Shown here piece by piece: positions 17,171-25,151 of a stretch of DNA of 64,000 bases. The translations under genes were made by a program, and so were the position numbers. The notes under the pieces are model-generated. The model had not been told where the DNA came from and did not search any database. It saw only the letters and a list, made by a program, of their open reading frames with translations. Origin of the DNA: Gemmata palustris (GTDB lineage: Bacteria > Planctomycetota > Planctomycetia > Gemmatales > Gemmataceae); contig NZ_JAGKQQ010000001.1 of the NCBI RefSeq assembly GCF_017939745.1, positions 6,773,299 through 6,837,298 on the forward strand, written 5' to 3'. The stretch's first letter is position 1. Each line of letters begins with the position of its first letter.

Positions 17171-19168
17171 TTACTGTCCCCCGGCGGGCACAACGGCCGA
17201 GTCGAGGATCGGGGCGTCCGCGGCGCGCTTCGACCCGAAGAGCCGGCCCGGGTCGCGGTTGAGCGGCTGCTTCGGCAGGATCGCACCGGCCGGGGTGATG
17301 AGCGGGTCTTGCGCGGTCGGCACCTCGAAGCCGTTCGCGTCGATCGCCGGGCGCACCGTGCCGACCTTCGCCACTTCCACGTTCGCCTTCGCCAGCGTCG
17401 AATCGATCTTGGCGAACCCGCAGAGCTGCTGGATGCTCATTTCGCGCGGGACCGCCTCCGTCACGAGCGGGGCCGAGAGCACCTCCGTGCGCGAGGCCCG
17501 GCGGACCAGTTCGAGGGCCTCGGAGTACCCGCCCCCGAGGTTCGCCAGCGCGGTGAGCACCCCGCCGAGTTCCGCGGAGCAGGGGACTTCCTTCACCTCC
17601 GGCTCGCCCCCCTTGGGGCGCACGACCCGCGTCACCTTCGCGACGCCGTCGTCGGTCACGGAGACGGTGAACTCGCTGCCCACCGGCATCGGCGCCAGCG
17701 GCCCGCGGAGCTTCACGTTGTCGCCGAACACGAGGATCTCGCTGCGCCCGGTCCCGGACAGGTGAACCGCGGACGCGCCGCGCCCGCCGATGCGGTGCAG
17801 GTAGTACGACTTGTTCATCAGCGCGCCGCCGAGGGCCGGGTGCCGCTCGTCCGCGAGCCGCAGGGCGATGAACGCCCCCTGCCGCAGTTCGGCGTCGGAA
17901 CTGGCGAGCATCTCCACGAGCCGGTCGGAGGCGCTCGCGTCGCTCACGGACGCCAGTGCCTTGAGGCACTGCGCGCGGAGCGCCGGGTGGTCTTCCGCGA
18001 GCCGGGCGAGTTCGGCCGCGCCGTCCGTTTGCCCGAGGTACGCGAGCGCCTCCGCCGCCGCGAAGCGCACCCACGGCGAGGCGCTTTCGAGGCCGATTTT
18101 CAGGCTCCGCCGGCAGTCGCCGCCGAGCGCTTCGAGTTTGACCGCGGCGGTGAGCGCGGTCGAGGGGTCCATCAGCTCGTCTTCGAGCTTCTGGCGGTAC
18201 GCGGTCCCGGCGCGGGCCAGGTCGTATGGCACCTGGCGCGCGACGAGCAGGAACCGGTAGTGGTTGTGCCGGTACTCGGTCGGCACGTTCAACAGGATGA
18301 GTTCGCGGTTCTTGGCGTCGGCGACCTTCAGGTTCGCGTCGGCGGTCGTGTGGAACGTGCTGTTGAGGCGCTCGGCGATCGCGGCCCCGATCCGCGGGTT
18401 CTGGTCGTTCGGGTTGAGGAGCAGGTAGTACGCCCGGTTCATTGTGACGCCGGCGCCGCCGGCGATGAACCCGGCCCGGTAGAGCGTGCGCCCGTCGGCG
18501 TCGGTGTCGGCTTTTCCGGCCTTGCCGTCGTCGTCCACGAAGTTGCCGGCCACGAGCGGCCCCTGCGCCTTCGCCCACGTGTTACCCAGCAGCAGGCGCC
18601 CGCCCGGCCCGCTCGCGCTCCCGGTGTGAACCTGCGAGCTCACGTTCGCGGTCGTGTCCGACGTGACCAGCTCCGTGGTGAGCAACTCGCCCCCCTGGAG
18701 GCTCGTCGTCCGGCTGTCGCTCGGGAGCGTCACCTGAACATCGATCAGTTCGCCCTTCCGCGCGCCCGGTGGGATCAGGGCGTTGACGATGACCAGCGAC
18801 GTGGTCCGGCTGGGAGCGTCGAGCAGCTCCTTGATGTTGAGCCCCTGATCCTTCTTGGATTTCTTCAGGTTATCTTCGAGCATGGTGCGCCAGATGCCCG
18901 GCGTCGCGCCGCCCCCGGTGCCGGGCAGGTTGAAGACGAGCCCGACGCCGCTGACCTGGAGCGCCTCGGTGTTGCCCACGGTCGTTTTCGACCCGATGGT
19001 GACGACCGAGTCCGGGTCGGACGGGTCCTCGCCGATCTGCGACCGGGTTTGCACCTTTTTGGCGTCGGTGCTCTTGCACCCGACCATGCCCGCCACGCCG
19101 ACGGCGGCCGACCACGCGAGGAAGTTGCGCCGACTGATCCCCGCCGCGAGTTTCCACGCCCGGTTCAT
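17171..19168 (-). CDS. Tat-exported lipoprotein with FlgI-like (P-ring) domain and HEAT repeats
   Basis: 665 residues from ATG 19168. The N-terminus SRRNFLAWSAAVGVAGMVGC has a Tat-type SRRNFL motif and a lipobox ending in Cys. Residues about 60-270 resemble flagellar P-ring protein FlgI: VSGVGLVFNLPGTGGG (FlgI GYGLVVGLNGTGD) and ELIDVQVTLPSDSRTTSLQG followed by GELLTTEL. Residues about 350-470 are HEAT-type repeats (SPWVRFAAAEALAYLGQTDG, HPALRAQCLKALASVSDAS). The tail is Pro-rich. FlgI forms the periplasmic ring around the flagellar rod; here the domain is fused to a repeat scaffold and no flagellar genes are nearby, so a role as an envelope ring or scaffold is only an inference. Confidence 0.7.
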   Translation of the reverse strand: MNRAWKLAAGISRRNFLAWSAAVGVAGMVGCKSTDAKKVQTRSQIGEDPSDPDSVVTIGSKTTVGNTEALQVSGVGLVFNLPGTGGGATPGIWRTMLEDNLKKSKKDQGLNIKELLDAPSRTTSLVIVNALIPPGARKGELIDVQVTLPSDSRTTSLQGGELLTTELVTSDTTANVSSQVHTGSASGPGGRLLLGNTWAKAQGPLVAGNFVDDDGKAGKADTDADGRTLYRAGFIAGGAGVTMNRAYYLLLNPNDQNPRIGAAIAERLNSTFHTTADANLKVADAKNRELILLNVPTEYRHNHYRFLLVARQVPYDLARAGTAYRQKLEDELMDPSTALTAAVKLEALGGDCRRSLKIGLESASPWVRFAAAEALAYLGQTDGAAELARLAEDHPALRAQCLKALASVSDASASDRLVEMLASSDAELRQGAFIALRLADERHPALGGALMNKSYYLHRIGGRGASAVHLSGTGRSEILVFGDNVKLRGPLAPMPVGSEFTVSVTDDGVAKVTRVVRPKGGEPEVKEVPCSAELGGVLTALANLGGGYSEALELVRRASRTEVLSAPLVTEAVPREMSIQQLCGFAKIDSTLAKANVEVAKVGTVRPAIDANGFEVPTAQDPLITPAGAILPKQPLNRDPGRLFGSKRAADAPILDSAVVPAGGQ

Positions 19169-19317
19169 GCGTTGGTCCTTGTTCGTCCCGGAACGACGGC
19201 GCCCGAGTTCCCCCGAACCGGGCCGCCCCGCGAACAATGTGTTTCGATTGAGTTGCGGTAGATAGCCGCGCGAAAAGTCACGTCAAGATCAACTTGAGGG
19301 GAAAATGCGAAATGAGC

Positions 19318-19438
19318 GTCGAAGGTCGTAAAGTCGAAGGTCGTAAAGTCAAAGGCACACACGGCGTTAGTCTTCGACCTGACGACTTTCGACGTCGCGG
19401 CTTTTGACTTTACGACCTTCGACTTTACGACCTTCGAC
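19318..19438. repeat. 36-bp perfect inverted repeat built of GTCGAAGGTCGTAAA units
   Basis: Arms 19318-19353 and 19403-19438 are perfectly complementary. Each arm is a tandem repeat of the unit GTCGAAGGTCGTAAA, the same word as in the hairpin at 8934-9000. The loop holds GTCTTCGACCTGACGAC, a further partial unit. It lies between two minus-strand genes, just after the stop of the membrane protein gene in terms of position, and could end its upstream neighbour's leader or be a passive element. Confidence 0.75.
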
Positions 19439-19442
19439 CCGC

Positions 19443-21341
19443 CTATGGGTGTTCCCACACCAGCGTGATGCGGGGGACCGGACCGGGGGTTCTGAGGCGG
19501 ATGTGGTTGATGGGGTCGCGCCCGGTGGGGTCGGGGAACGAGTCAATTTTCACGTAACTGGGGTACACGCGCAGGCCCTCGAAGACGTGCAGGCTGAGGT
19601 CGACGTAGCCATCCGCGTTGGGGCGCACGTCGGTCAGTACGATCCGCTGCGCGTCGGCCGACGTCCAAACCGCGTACCCTTTCAGCACGAACGAGTGGTT
19701 CCGTGTGATCTTGAAGAGGACGACCGGCTGCCCGCCCTCGGAGAGGCGCGCGACGGCTTTCGCTGTCGGGTACTTGCCCCACCGCTCGGCGGTACTCCCC
19801 CCCCGGCACACGACCCAGCCCACGTTGTACCACTCGCAGAAGTCGGTCAGTTCCGCGTCGGTCCACTCCACGAGCGGGCGCCCGTTGAGGCGCTGGTCGG
19901 CGAGCGCGCAGTGCCCGTGCTCGATCTCCGACTCGGTATCGAGCCCGCCGAGGTACGCGCGGTTCGTGTACATCGGGAGCAGCGCGGACCAGCTCCGGCC
20001 GGACCGCGCTTCCGCATCGTCCCACAGGATGCGCGCGCTGGGGCCGGTGTGTGCATCAATCGCCGCGAGCAACTGCTGCTGTTCCGCGGTGAAGCCGAGT
20101 ACGAACGGCGGGGTGTGGACGCCGGTCGCGTGGGCGAGCGGCGCGCCGGGGCCGTCCGCCCAGCCGACGGTCAACAATCCCACCGCGACGAGAACGGAGC
20201 CGACTTTGGCCGCGTGCGCGCGCCGCAAAACTTCCCACACTCCGAACGCCGCGGCCGGCGCCAGGAACGCGAGCGCGAGCGGCGCCACGCGCCCCGGGAC
20301 GTCCGCGGGTACCCGCGGCCACGCCGCCGAGAGGCGCGCCGTCAGTACCGCGAGTACCGCCGCGACGAAGGCGAGCCACGCCGCGGCGCGGTGCCCCGCG
20401 GCCCACACCAGAACCAGCCCCCCGATCGCGACCAGCGGAACCACCGGCCCGCCGGGGAGCCCGGCACACAGGTTCGCGTAGTCGCCGGGGCCGCCGAGGA
20501 CCTCGAACACGCCCGGCAGCGGAATGTTGTCCTCGGCCGACGGTTGCCGCAGCCACCAGTATTTGCCCCAATCCACCAGCCACCACGCATTCGGCACGAT
20601 CCCGGCCGACGTGATTCCGGCGAGCCCGAGGTGCCAACCCGGTCCGTGCTGGGGGGCACAAACGAGGTAGAAGACGAGCACGATCGGGAACAGCCCGAGC
20701 CACACCAGCGGGTGCGCGTACCAGCCGATGAGGGCGAGGCCCGCCAGCACGAGACACGATTCGGGTCCGGGGTGTTTGGCGTAACGGCCGAGCCAGGGAA
20801 CGAACACCGCCGCGGCCAGGCCCGCCCCGAGCAGGTCCAGTTGCCCCTCTTCCAACATGAAACGCACGGCCGGGCACCACCCGATCAGCACGCCGAAGCA
20901 GCCCGTAAGGACCGCCGCGCCCCCGGGTAACCCCGCGCCGCGCGCCGCCGCAATGAACCCGACCGGGATCAGCAGCAGGAACACGAACACGCCGAACTTG
21001 TACGCGGCGGGGCGGTACCCGCGCCCCCCGAGCAGCGCGAACAGTTCCGCCGGCCGGCTCCCGCCGTCGAACACCGGAGTTTTGGGGTACCCGGCCTGAA
21101 ACGCCGGGTCGTAGCACGTGGCGGTGCGGTGGTCCCGAAACGCGCTGGCGCCCAGCGTGCCGTGGTACAGGTGGAGCGGGTGCCGCCCGGAAAGGACGGG
21201 GCGGTCGTCGGTCACGGCCGACCACTGGCGCGCCGGTCCGAAGAGGGCCAGCGCCAATCCCGCCTGGGCCACCACCACCACGGCCGCGGCCACCAGCCAC
21301 GCGGGCTGTTCGCGAAATCCGTTGGTCGGTGCTTCGGTCAT
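19443..21341 (-). CDS. Polytopic membrane protein with large C-terminal extracytoplasmic domain
   Basis: 632 residues, start MTEAPTNGF. At least ten hydrophobic segments are visible (e.g. WLVAAAVVVVAQAGLALALF, FGVFVFLLLIPVGFIAAA, VPLVAIGGLVLVWAAG, VALAFLAPAAAFGVWEVL-like). After the first segment the loop HPLHLYHGTLGASAFR then CYDPAFQAGYPKTPVFDGGS resembles membrane glycosyltransferase or PMT-like loops. The last ~200 residues are soluble, with ILWDDAEARSGRSWSALLP, CEWYNVGWVVCRGG and a beta-rich end. It may act on an envelope sugar or lipid-linked donor, but no catalytic motif is certain. Monocistronic. Confidence 0.65.
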   Translation of the reverse strand: MTEAPTNGFREQPAWLVAAAVVVVAQAGLALALFGPARQWSAVTDDRPVLSGRHPLHLYHGTLGASAFRDHRTATCYDPAFQAGYPKTPVFDGGSRPAELFALLGGRGYRPAAYKFGVFVFLLLIPVGFIAAARGAGLPGGAAVLTGCFGVLIGWCPAVRFMLEEGQLDLLGAGLAAAVFVPWLGRYAKHPGPESCLVLAGLALIGWYAHPLVWLGLFPIVLVFYLVCAPQHGPGWHLGLAGITSAGIVPNAWWLVDWGKYWWLRQPSAEDNIPLPGVFEVLGGPGDYANLCAGLPGGPVVPLVAIGGLVLVWAAGHRAAAWLAFVAAVLAVLTARLSAAWPRVPADVPGRVAPLALAFLAPAAAFGVWEVLRRAHAAKVGSVLVAVGLLTVGWADGPGAPLAHATGVHTPPFVLGFTAEQQQLLAAIDAHTGPSARILWDDAEARSGRSWSALLPMYTNRAYLGGLDTESEIEHGHCALADQRLNGRPLVEWTDAELTDFCEWYNVGWVVCRGGSTAERWGKYPTAKAVARLSEGGQPVVLFKITRNHSFVLKGYAVWTSADAQRIVLTDVRPNADGYVDLSLHVFEGLRVYPSYVKIDSFPDPTGRDPINHIRLRTPGPVPRITLVWEHP

Positions 21342-21574
21342 GAGTGCGCCTTACTCGCGGTCCTTCGAGGCGGCGGAAGGTAACCGGATTGGGGCGAATG
21401 GGGCAAGAGATGTTCCGGGGCGGATTTAAGGAGGGCGTTAGTGTGCATTTCCCAGATGACCCTCGGCATTTGACATGGCATGTGCGCCGGCACTCTGGAA
21501 ATCCCAGCGTTTCCGACCATTCCCTGCCGAAATGACCGAGGGACCCAGCGGGCGACCACCGAAATGACCCGCTC

Positions 21575-21930
21575 CGCGTCGGTTTCGACCGCGAGATCAA
21601 GCTCGAGTTCTACGGCTCGACCGTCACCAGTGGCGCCGGATTGTTGGTCTACCGGGAACTCGACGACGCCCTCGGATTGACCACCACCGCCGCGACCGGC
21701 CTGCACTGGCGCTCGCGGCGCGTGGTCCGTTTTTACAACAAGCGCGGTACGGCCGAGCAGTGGATCAAGGAAGGCAAGAACGCCGTGAACTAGACTAAGT
21801 GACTGTCCCATATGTGCGAAAAAGCCTGAGAAATCGTGGGTGACAACTCGAAAATACGGCGATTTCGAGGCATATGGGACAGTCACTAAGCTGTCGTGCC
21901 GGCGGTTGGCGTGCGACACGGGATGAGGGT
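21575..21930 (+). pseudogene. IS1380-family transposase relic, internally deleted and interrupted
   Basis: From 21575 the frame reads [20 protein letters not shown] then [15 protein letters not shown], matching the N-terminus of IS1380 transposases, and jumps directly to [20 protein letters not shown] then KNAVN, from their C-terminal half, followed by a stop (TGG to TAG, 21791-21793). After the MITE at 21800-21885 the same frame resumes as LSCRRL, which continues the family's NWTKLSCRRF segment, then decays. The middle part with the catalytic core is deleted. Confidence 0.75.
21800..21885. mobile_element. 86-bp MITE with 5-bp target-site duplication
   Basis: Terminal inverted repeats TGACTGTCCCATATG (21800-21814) and its complement (21871-21885) are perfect. 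CTAAG occurs directly on both flanks (21795-21799 and 21886-21890) as a target duplication. Removing the element and one CTAAG restores the reading frame of the IS1380 relic, so it inserted after that transposase gene had reached this locus. No coding capacity. Confidence 0.85.
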
Positions 21931-22145
21931 GGGCGCGTTTGCGAAACCGAACCGTCCATCGTGGCTAGTTAATGTCGCCAGCAGGGGTCGCGGTGCGTCC
22001 CTCAGCCGTTTTCGACGATTCCGGAGGCGAAAAATGCTCGGTGCGTGATTTTGGGAACCGTTCGACGGTGGTCGAGACCTCATCCGGGTGCGAAAATCGT
22101 GGCAGGCGACCCTTCGCGGGGGGTAATCTGTGACCTGACAGCCGG

Positions 22146-22668
22146 TTGCGGAAGGTGCGGACCGACCCCGACGACCTGGACGCGGTGTTCGCTGACGCGA
22201 CCGAACAACCGGTACATCGCCCCGAGCGGAAGCAACGGCGCAGTTATTCGGGGAAGAAGAAGCGTCACATGGTGAAGCACCAGGTCGCGGTGGCACGGAA
22301 GCGGAAGGGGCCGGGGAGTAGCAGAAGGTGCGGATCAAGGCCGTATCGAAAGCGGCGCCGGGGCGCGTTCACGACAAGAGGGTGTACGCCCACTAGCGGC
22401 TGCGAATCCCTCCGGGGGTACCGAGGTCCGGCGATAGCGGATACCAGGGAGAGCGCCCTGCGGGTGCCCGAGAAGAAGCCGAGGAACGGCTCCTTGAATG
22501 ACGAGGCGATCGAATCGACGACTGGCGAAGGAACGGATCGTGGCGGAGCACGGGATCGGGAAGATGAAGATCTGGCGCATCGCGGCGGACCGGTGCCGCA
22601 ACTCGCCGCGCCGGCACACGGTCAGGATGGAGAACGTGGCCGGACTCCACAACCGCATGTACGGATAA
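22146..22668 (+). pseudogene. IS5-family-like (DDE_Tnp_4) transposase relic, frameshifted
   Basis: In one frame the segment ADATEQPVHRPERKQRRSYS then GKKKRHMVKHQV matches the catalytic-Asp region of IS5-type DDE transposases (DATE, YSGKKKRHT). A frameshift near 22318 leads to VRIKAVSKAAPGRVHDKR then a stop. A third piece in another frame (about 22500-22668) reads RRLAKERIVAEHGIGKMKIW and NVAGLHNRMYG, the usual C-terminus with the catalytic Glu helix. The gene is not functional. Confidence 0.75.
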
Positions 22669-22754
22669 CGCCCACCCCGGACCGCGCGGCCGGAGGTCGC
22701 CTGAACCAACGCCTATTGAGCAACGACTCTATTCTTGCCCGAGGGGAGTATCCG

Positions 22755-23462
22755 ATGCTGGTATCCACGATTAAGGCCGTTCGCGAACCATTCCGTCGCG
22801 CCGGACGCAAGCTGTTCTACCGGCAGCTAATAGAGCGCATCCGCTCCAGCGGGCCGATGAGCGATCCCGCGAGCATCTTCGACTACGGCGCGCGCGGCAA
22901 TCTCGGGCTGATTTCGCCGATCCAGTCGCGCCAGGAGCTGGTGCCCGTGCTCGAGATCGTGCGCCAGGCGCGGCCGCGCACCGTGATGGAGATCGGCACC
23001 GCCAATGGCGGCACGCTCTTCATGCTGACGCGTGTGGCGGCGCCGGACGCAACGATCATCAGCCTGGATTTGCCGGGCGGTGACTGGGGCGGCGGCTACG
23101 CGGCGGAGCGCATCCCGCTTTACGAGGCGTTCGGGTTGCCGGCCCAGAAGATGTGCCTGCTGCGCGGCGACTCGCACCGGCCCGAGTCGCTCGATCAAGT
23201 GCGCGAGATCCTCGCCGGCAGGACGATCGACTTTCTCTTCATCGATGGCGATCACACTTACGAAGGTGTGCGTATGGATTACGAGATGTATTCGCCACTG
23301 GTGACGCCCGGCGGCATGATCGGATTTCACGATATCGCCTACACCGAGGGCGTCACCCGTCTGTGGAACGAGGTAAAGGCGAACTCCGCGCAACCTCGCG
23401 AGTTCGTTTCCACGGCGGCCCCCGTTTACGGTATCGGCTTGGTACGAACCCCTCCTGCCTGA
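22755..23462 (+). CDS. Class I SAM-dependent methyltransferase (CmcI/macrocin-like)
   Basis: 235 residues from ATG 22755, with GAGGGGAG 8 bases upstream; upstream in-frame codons belong to a transposase relic. Rossmann fold motifs: TVMEIGTANGGTLFML (glycine-rich SAM site), IISLDLPGGDWGGG (acidic residue), IDFLFIDGDHTYEGVRMDYE (the DGDHTYEG segment typical of the cephalosporin-hydroxylase/Methyltransf_24 group, metal-dependent in several members) and LVTPGGMIGFHDI. Such enzymes often modify sugars or natural products; the substrate here is unknown. Lone gene between IS relics, so possibly acquired. No signal peptide. Confidence 0.8.
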   Translation: MLVSTIKAVREPFRRAGRKLFYRQLIERIRSSGPMSDPASIFDYGARGNLGLISPIQSRQELVPVLEIVRQARPRTVMEIGTANGGTLFMLTRVAAPDATIISLDLPGGDWGGGYAAERIPLYEAFGLPAQKMCLLRGDSHRPESLDQVREILAGRTIDFLFIDGDHTYEGVRMDYEMYSPLVTPGGMIGFHDIAYTEGVTRLWNEVKANSAQPREFVSTAAPVYGIGLVRTPPA

Positions 23463-23558
23463 TCGCGGTGGGGCCGACTCATCTCGACTTTGATCGCCGG
23501 CCTCTCGGTCAATGTGCTTTTTAGTGTGCGATAGTGTACAGGTCCATGTGGCTCCACT

Positions 23559-23582
23559 CGCGAGTGCTAACGAGCGGGTGGA
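23559..23582. repeat. Partial copy of the GCTAACGAGCGGGTGG palindromic element
   Basis: Bases 23559-23582 are identical over 24 bases to 57279-57302, the right arm of the hairpin upstream of metH's neighbour. The left arm is missing except for CCACTCG, so this is a half element. Confidence 0.7.
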
Positions 23583-23730
23583 TGTGCTCAATCACCACCC
23601 GCGGTGAATTTTACTGGATTTCCGTATACATATCGCCTATAATTCACTACTCAGCGAGTGCCGCGCTCGAAGCACGCGAGGGCGTGATCGGTAACACGGG
23701 GAGCGAAAACGAGCGTCGTGCGAGGGGCTG

Positions 23731-23868
23731 TGTTAGCGAATGTTAGCCACGGTTACCGTGCCCAGGAGGGCCGAAATGGTGCGACTCCTGGAAATTTCAG
23801 CCGTTCGTATCGCAATCATCGGGTACGGGCCGCTCGCGGGCCAAAATGTTAGCGAATGTTAGCGACGG
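23731..23868. promoter_or_regulatory. Two heptad direct-repeat boxes upstream of mcsA (candidate operators)
   Basis: TGTTAGCGAATGTTAGC occurs at 23731-23747 and 23847-23863, each followed by SACGG. Each box is the heptad TGTTAGC repeated directly with a 3-base spacer (GAA). The CtsR operator of Firmicutes, which controls ctsR-mcsA-mcsB, also is a heptad direct repeat with a 3-base spacer (GGTCAAA), but with a different sequence. The boxes lie 302 and 186 bases before mcsA. A regulatory role is inferred. Confidence 0.4.
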
Positions 23869-24032
23869 CCCCTCGGCTCGGGGCACGGGTGCGGAATTTC
23901 GGGCCGAAATCGCTGCGCCAGTGGACACAAACCCGTTAACGGAATGGGCGGCTCTCGGGCTCATGACGTCGCGGGCGCCAATGACAACGAGTGCCTCGAC
24001 TGTTAGAATGCCCTTACGCGGAGGGGCGGCCA

Positions 24033-24506
24033 ATGAAGTGTCTGCGGTGTCCGAAGCAAGCCACCTACCACATTACCGAAGTGCTCCCCGGGGACCGGTT
24101 CGAGGAGGTCCACCTGTGTGAGGACTGCGCCAAGAAGTATCTCGTAGAGCCGCAGAAAAAGGCCGCGGCCGGGCCGACCGTTGACGCGAGCGAGGCCGCC
24201 GAGGAGGTCTTCGCCCGCCCCACGTGCGAGTCGTGCGGGCTCTCGTACCTGGAGTTCCGCAACCACGGGCGGTTCGGCTGCGCGCACGACTACGACGTGT
24301 TCAAGGGGGAACTGCTCCCGCTGCTGGAGAGCATTCACGGCGACGTGCGGCACGTCGGCAAGGCCCCGCGCCGGTTACCGCGTGCGCAAGGCGCACAGGT
24401 GGAACTCACCGCGCTCCGCCGCCGCTTGCAACAGCTCGTGACCGAAGAGAACTACGAAGAAGCGGCCCGGGTCCGCGACCGCATCAAGGAGCTGGAGAAC
24501 GGCTAA
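24033..24506 (+). CDS. mcsA: McsA-like zinc protein with UvrB/UvrC motif (first copy)
   Basis: 157 residues from ATG 24033 (GAGGGGCG 8 bases upstream). Two zinc knuckle pairs: MKCLRCPKQATYHITE with HLCEDCAKKY, and CESCGLSYLEFRNHGRFGCA followed by HDYDVF, the classic McsA layout. The C-terminus ends in a UvrB/UvrC (UVR) helix pair LQQLVTEENYEEAARVRDRI. In Bacillus, McsA binds and activates the arginine kinase McsB. It is first of a likely operon mcsA-mcsA-mcsB-vanZ on the plus strand; 68 bases separate it from the second copy. Cytosolic. Confidence 0.85.
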   Translation: MKCLRCPKQATYHITEVLPGDRFEEVHLCEDCAKKYLVEPQKKAAAGPTVDASEAAEEVFARPTCESCGLSYLEFRNHGRFGCAHDYDVFKGELLPLLESIHGDVRHVGKAPRRLPRAQGAQVELTALRRRLQQLVTEENYEEAARVRDRIKELENG

Positions 24507-24574
24507 CCGTTCGCGCGTTTCATTGTGTTTCGATTGCGTGCCTCGAATTTGCTTGTTCCCGCACAGGGTGCGGC

Positions 24575-25057
24575 ATGAAGTGTCAGACCTGCGACAACCC
24601 GGCCACTGTTCACCTGACTGACATCGTGAACAAAAAGAAGCGCGAGCTGCACCTGTGTGAGACGTGCGCGCGCGAGCGCAACCTCATTCCCGAACAGCCC
24701 GGCCCGCAGATCGACCTGAAGGCGCTCCTGAGCCTGCTCACGACCCCGCACGCGCCGGGGAGCACCGGCGCCGAGCCGCGCCCGGAGCCGGTCGCGACCG
24801 CGTGCGAGATCTGCGGGATGACGGTCGCCGAGTTCAAGGCCGCCGGGCGCCTCGGGTGCCCGCACGACTACGAATCGCTACGTTCCACTTTGGAACCGCT
24901 GTTGGAGCGCATCCACCGGTCGATGGCGCACGCGGGCAAGGCGCCGCGGGCCGTGCGGGTGCGCGACTGGAAGAAGCAGATGCAGGTGGCGGTCGCCGCA
25001 GAGGACTACGAAGAAGCGGCCCGGCTCCGCGACCTGATCCGCCGACACGAAGCATAG
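24575..25057 (+). CDS. mcsA: McsA-like zinc protein with UvrB/UvrC motif (second copy)
   Basis: 160 residues from ATG 24575. Same layout as its neighbour: MKCQTCDNPATVHLTD and LHLCETCARER, then CEICGMTVAEFKAAGRLGCP followed by HDYESL, and a UVR segment AVAAEDYEEAARLRDLIRRH. The two copies share the frame GRxGCxHDY and the UVR helix but differ strongly in the linker (here Pro-rich, ALLSLLTTPHAPG). They are tandem paralogues, not a recent duplication. A role in activating or targeting McsB/ClpC is inferred from the family and the adjacent mcsB 94 bases downstream. Confidence 0.85.
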   Translation: MKCQTCDNPATVHLTDIVNKKKRELHLCETCARERNLIPEQPGPQIDLKALLSLLTTPHAPGSTGAEPRPEPVATACEICGMTVAEFKAAGRLGCPHDYESLRSTLEPLLERIHRSMAHAGKAPRAVRVRDWKKQMQVAVAAEDYEEAARLRDLIRRHEA

Positions 25058-25151
25058 TTCCGAGTACCGGGTTCCAGCAGTTCCGAGTTCGACGGCGGGC
25101 GCTGCTGGGGATTTCCAACTCGGACCTCGGAATTCGGAACTGGAACCAGCA

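Larger units (their letters stand above)
23463..24032. other. Leader region of the mcsA operon
   Basis: 570 bases without a gene. It contains a partial copy of the GCTAACGAGCGGGTGG palindrome (23559-23582), an AT-richer patch with TATAAT at 23638-23643 (no good -35 at 17 bases), and two copies of a heptad direct repeat (23731 and 23847). No open frame with coding character was seen. Confidence 0.5.

Noticed and set aside
22146-22754. Longer N-terminus for the methyltransferase
   Set aside because: The upstream frame belongs to a transposase relic (DATE...SGKKKRH), and ATG 22755 has its own ribosome-binding site.
23617-23643. Sigma-70 promoter with TATAAT at 23638
   Set aside because: The best -35-like word (TTTACT) is 22 bases away, too far, so it is mentioned only as an AT-rich patch.
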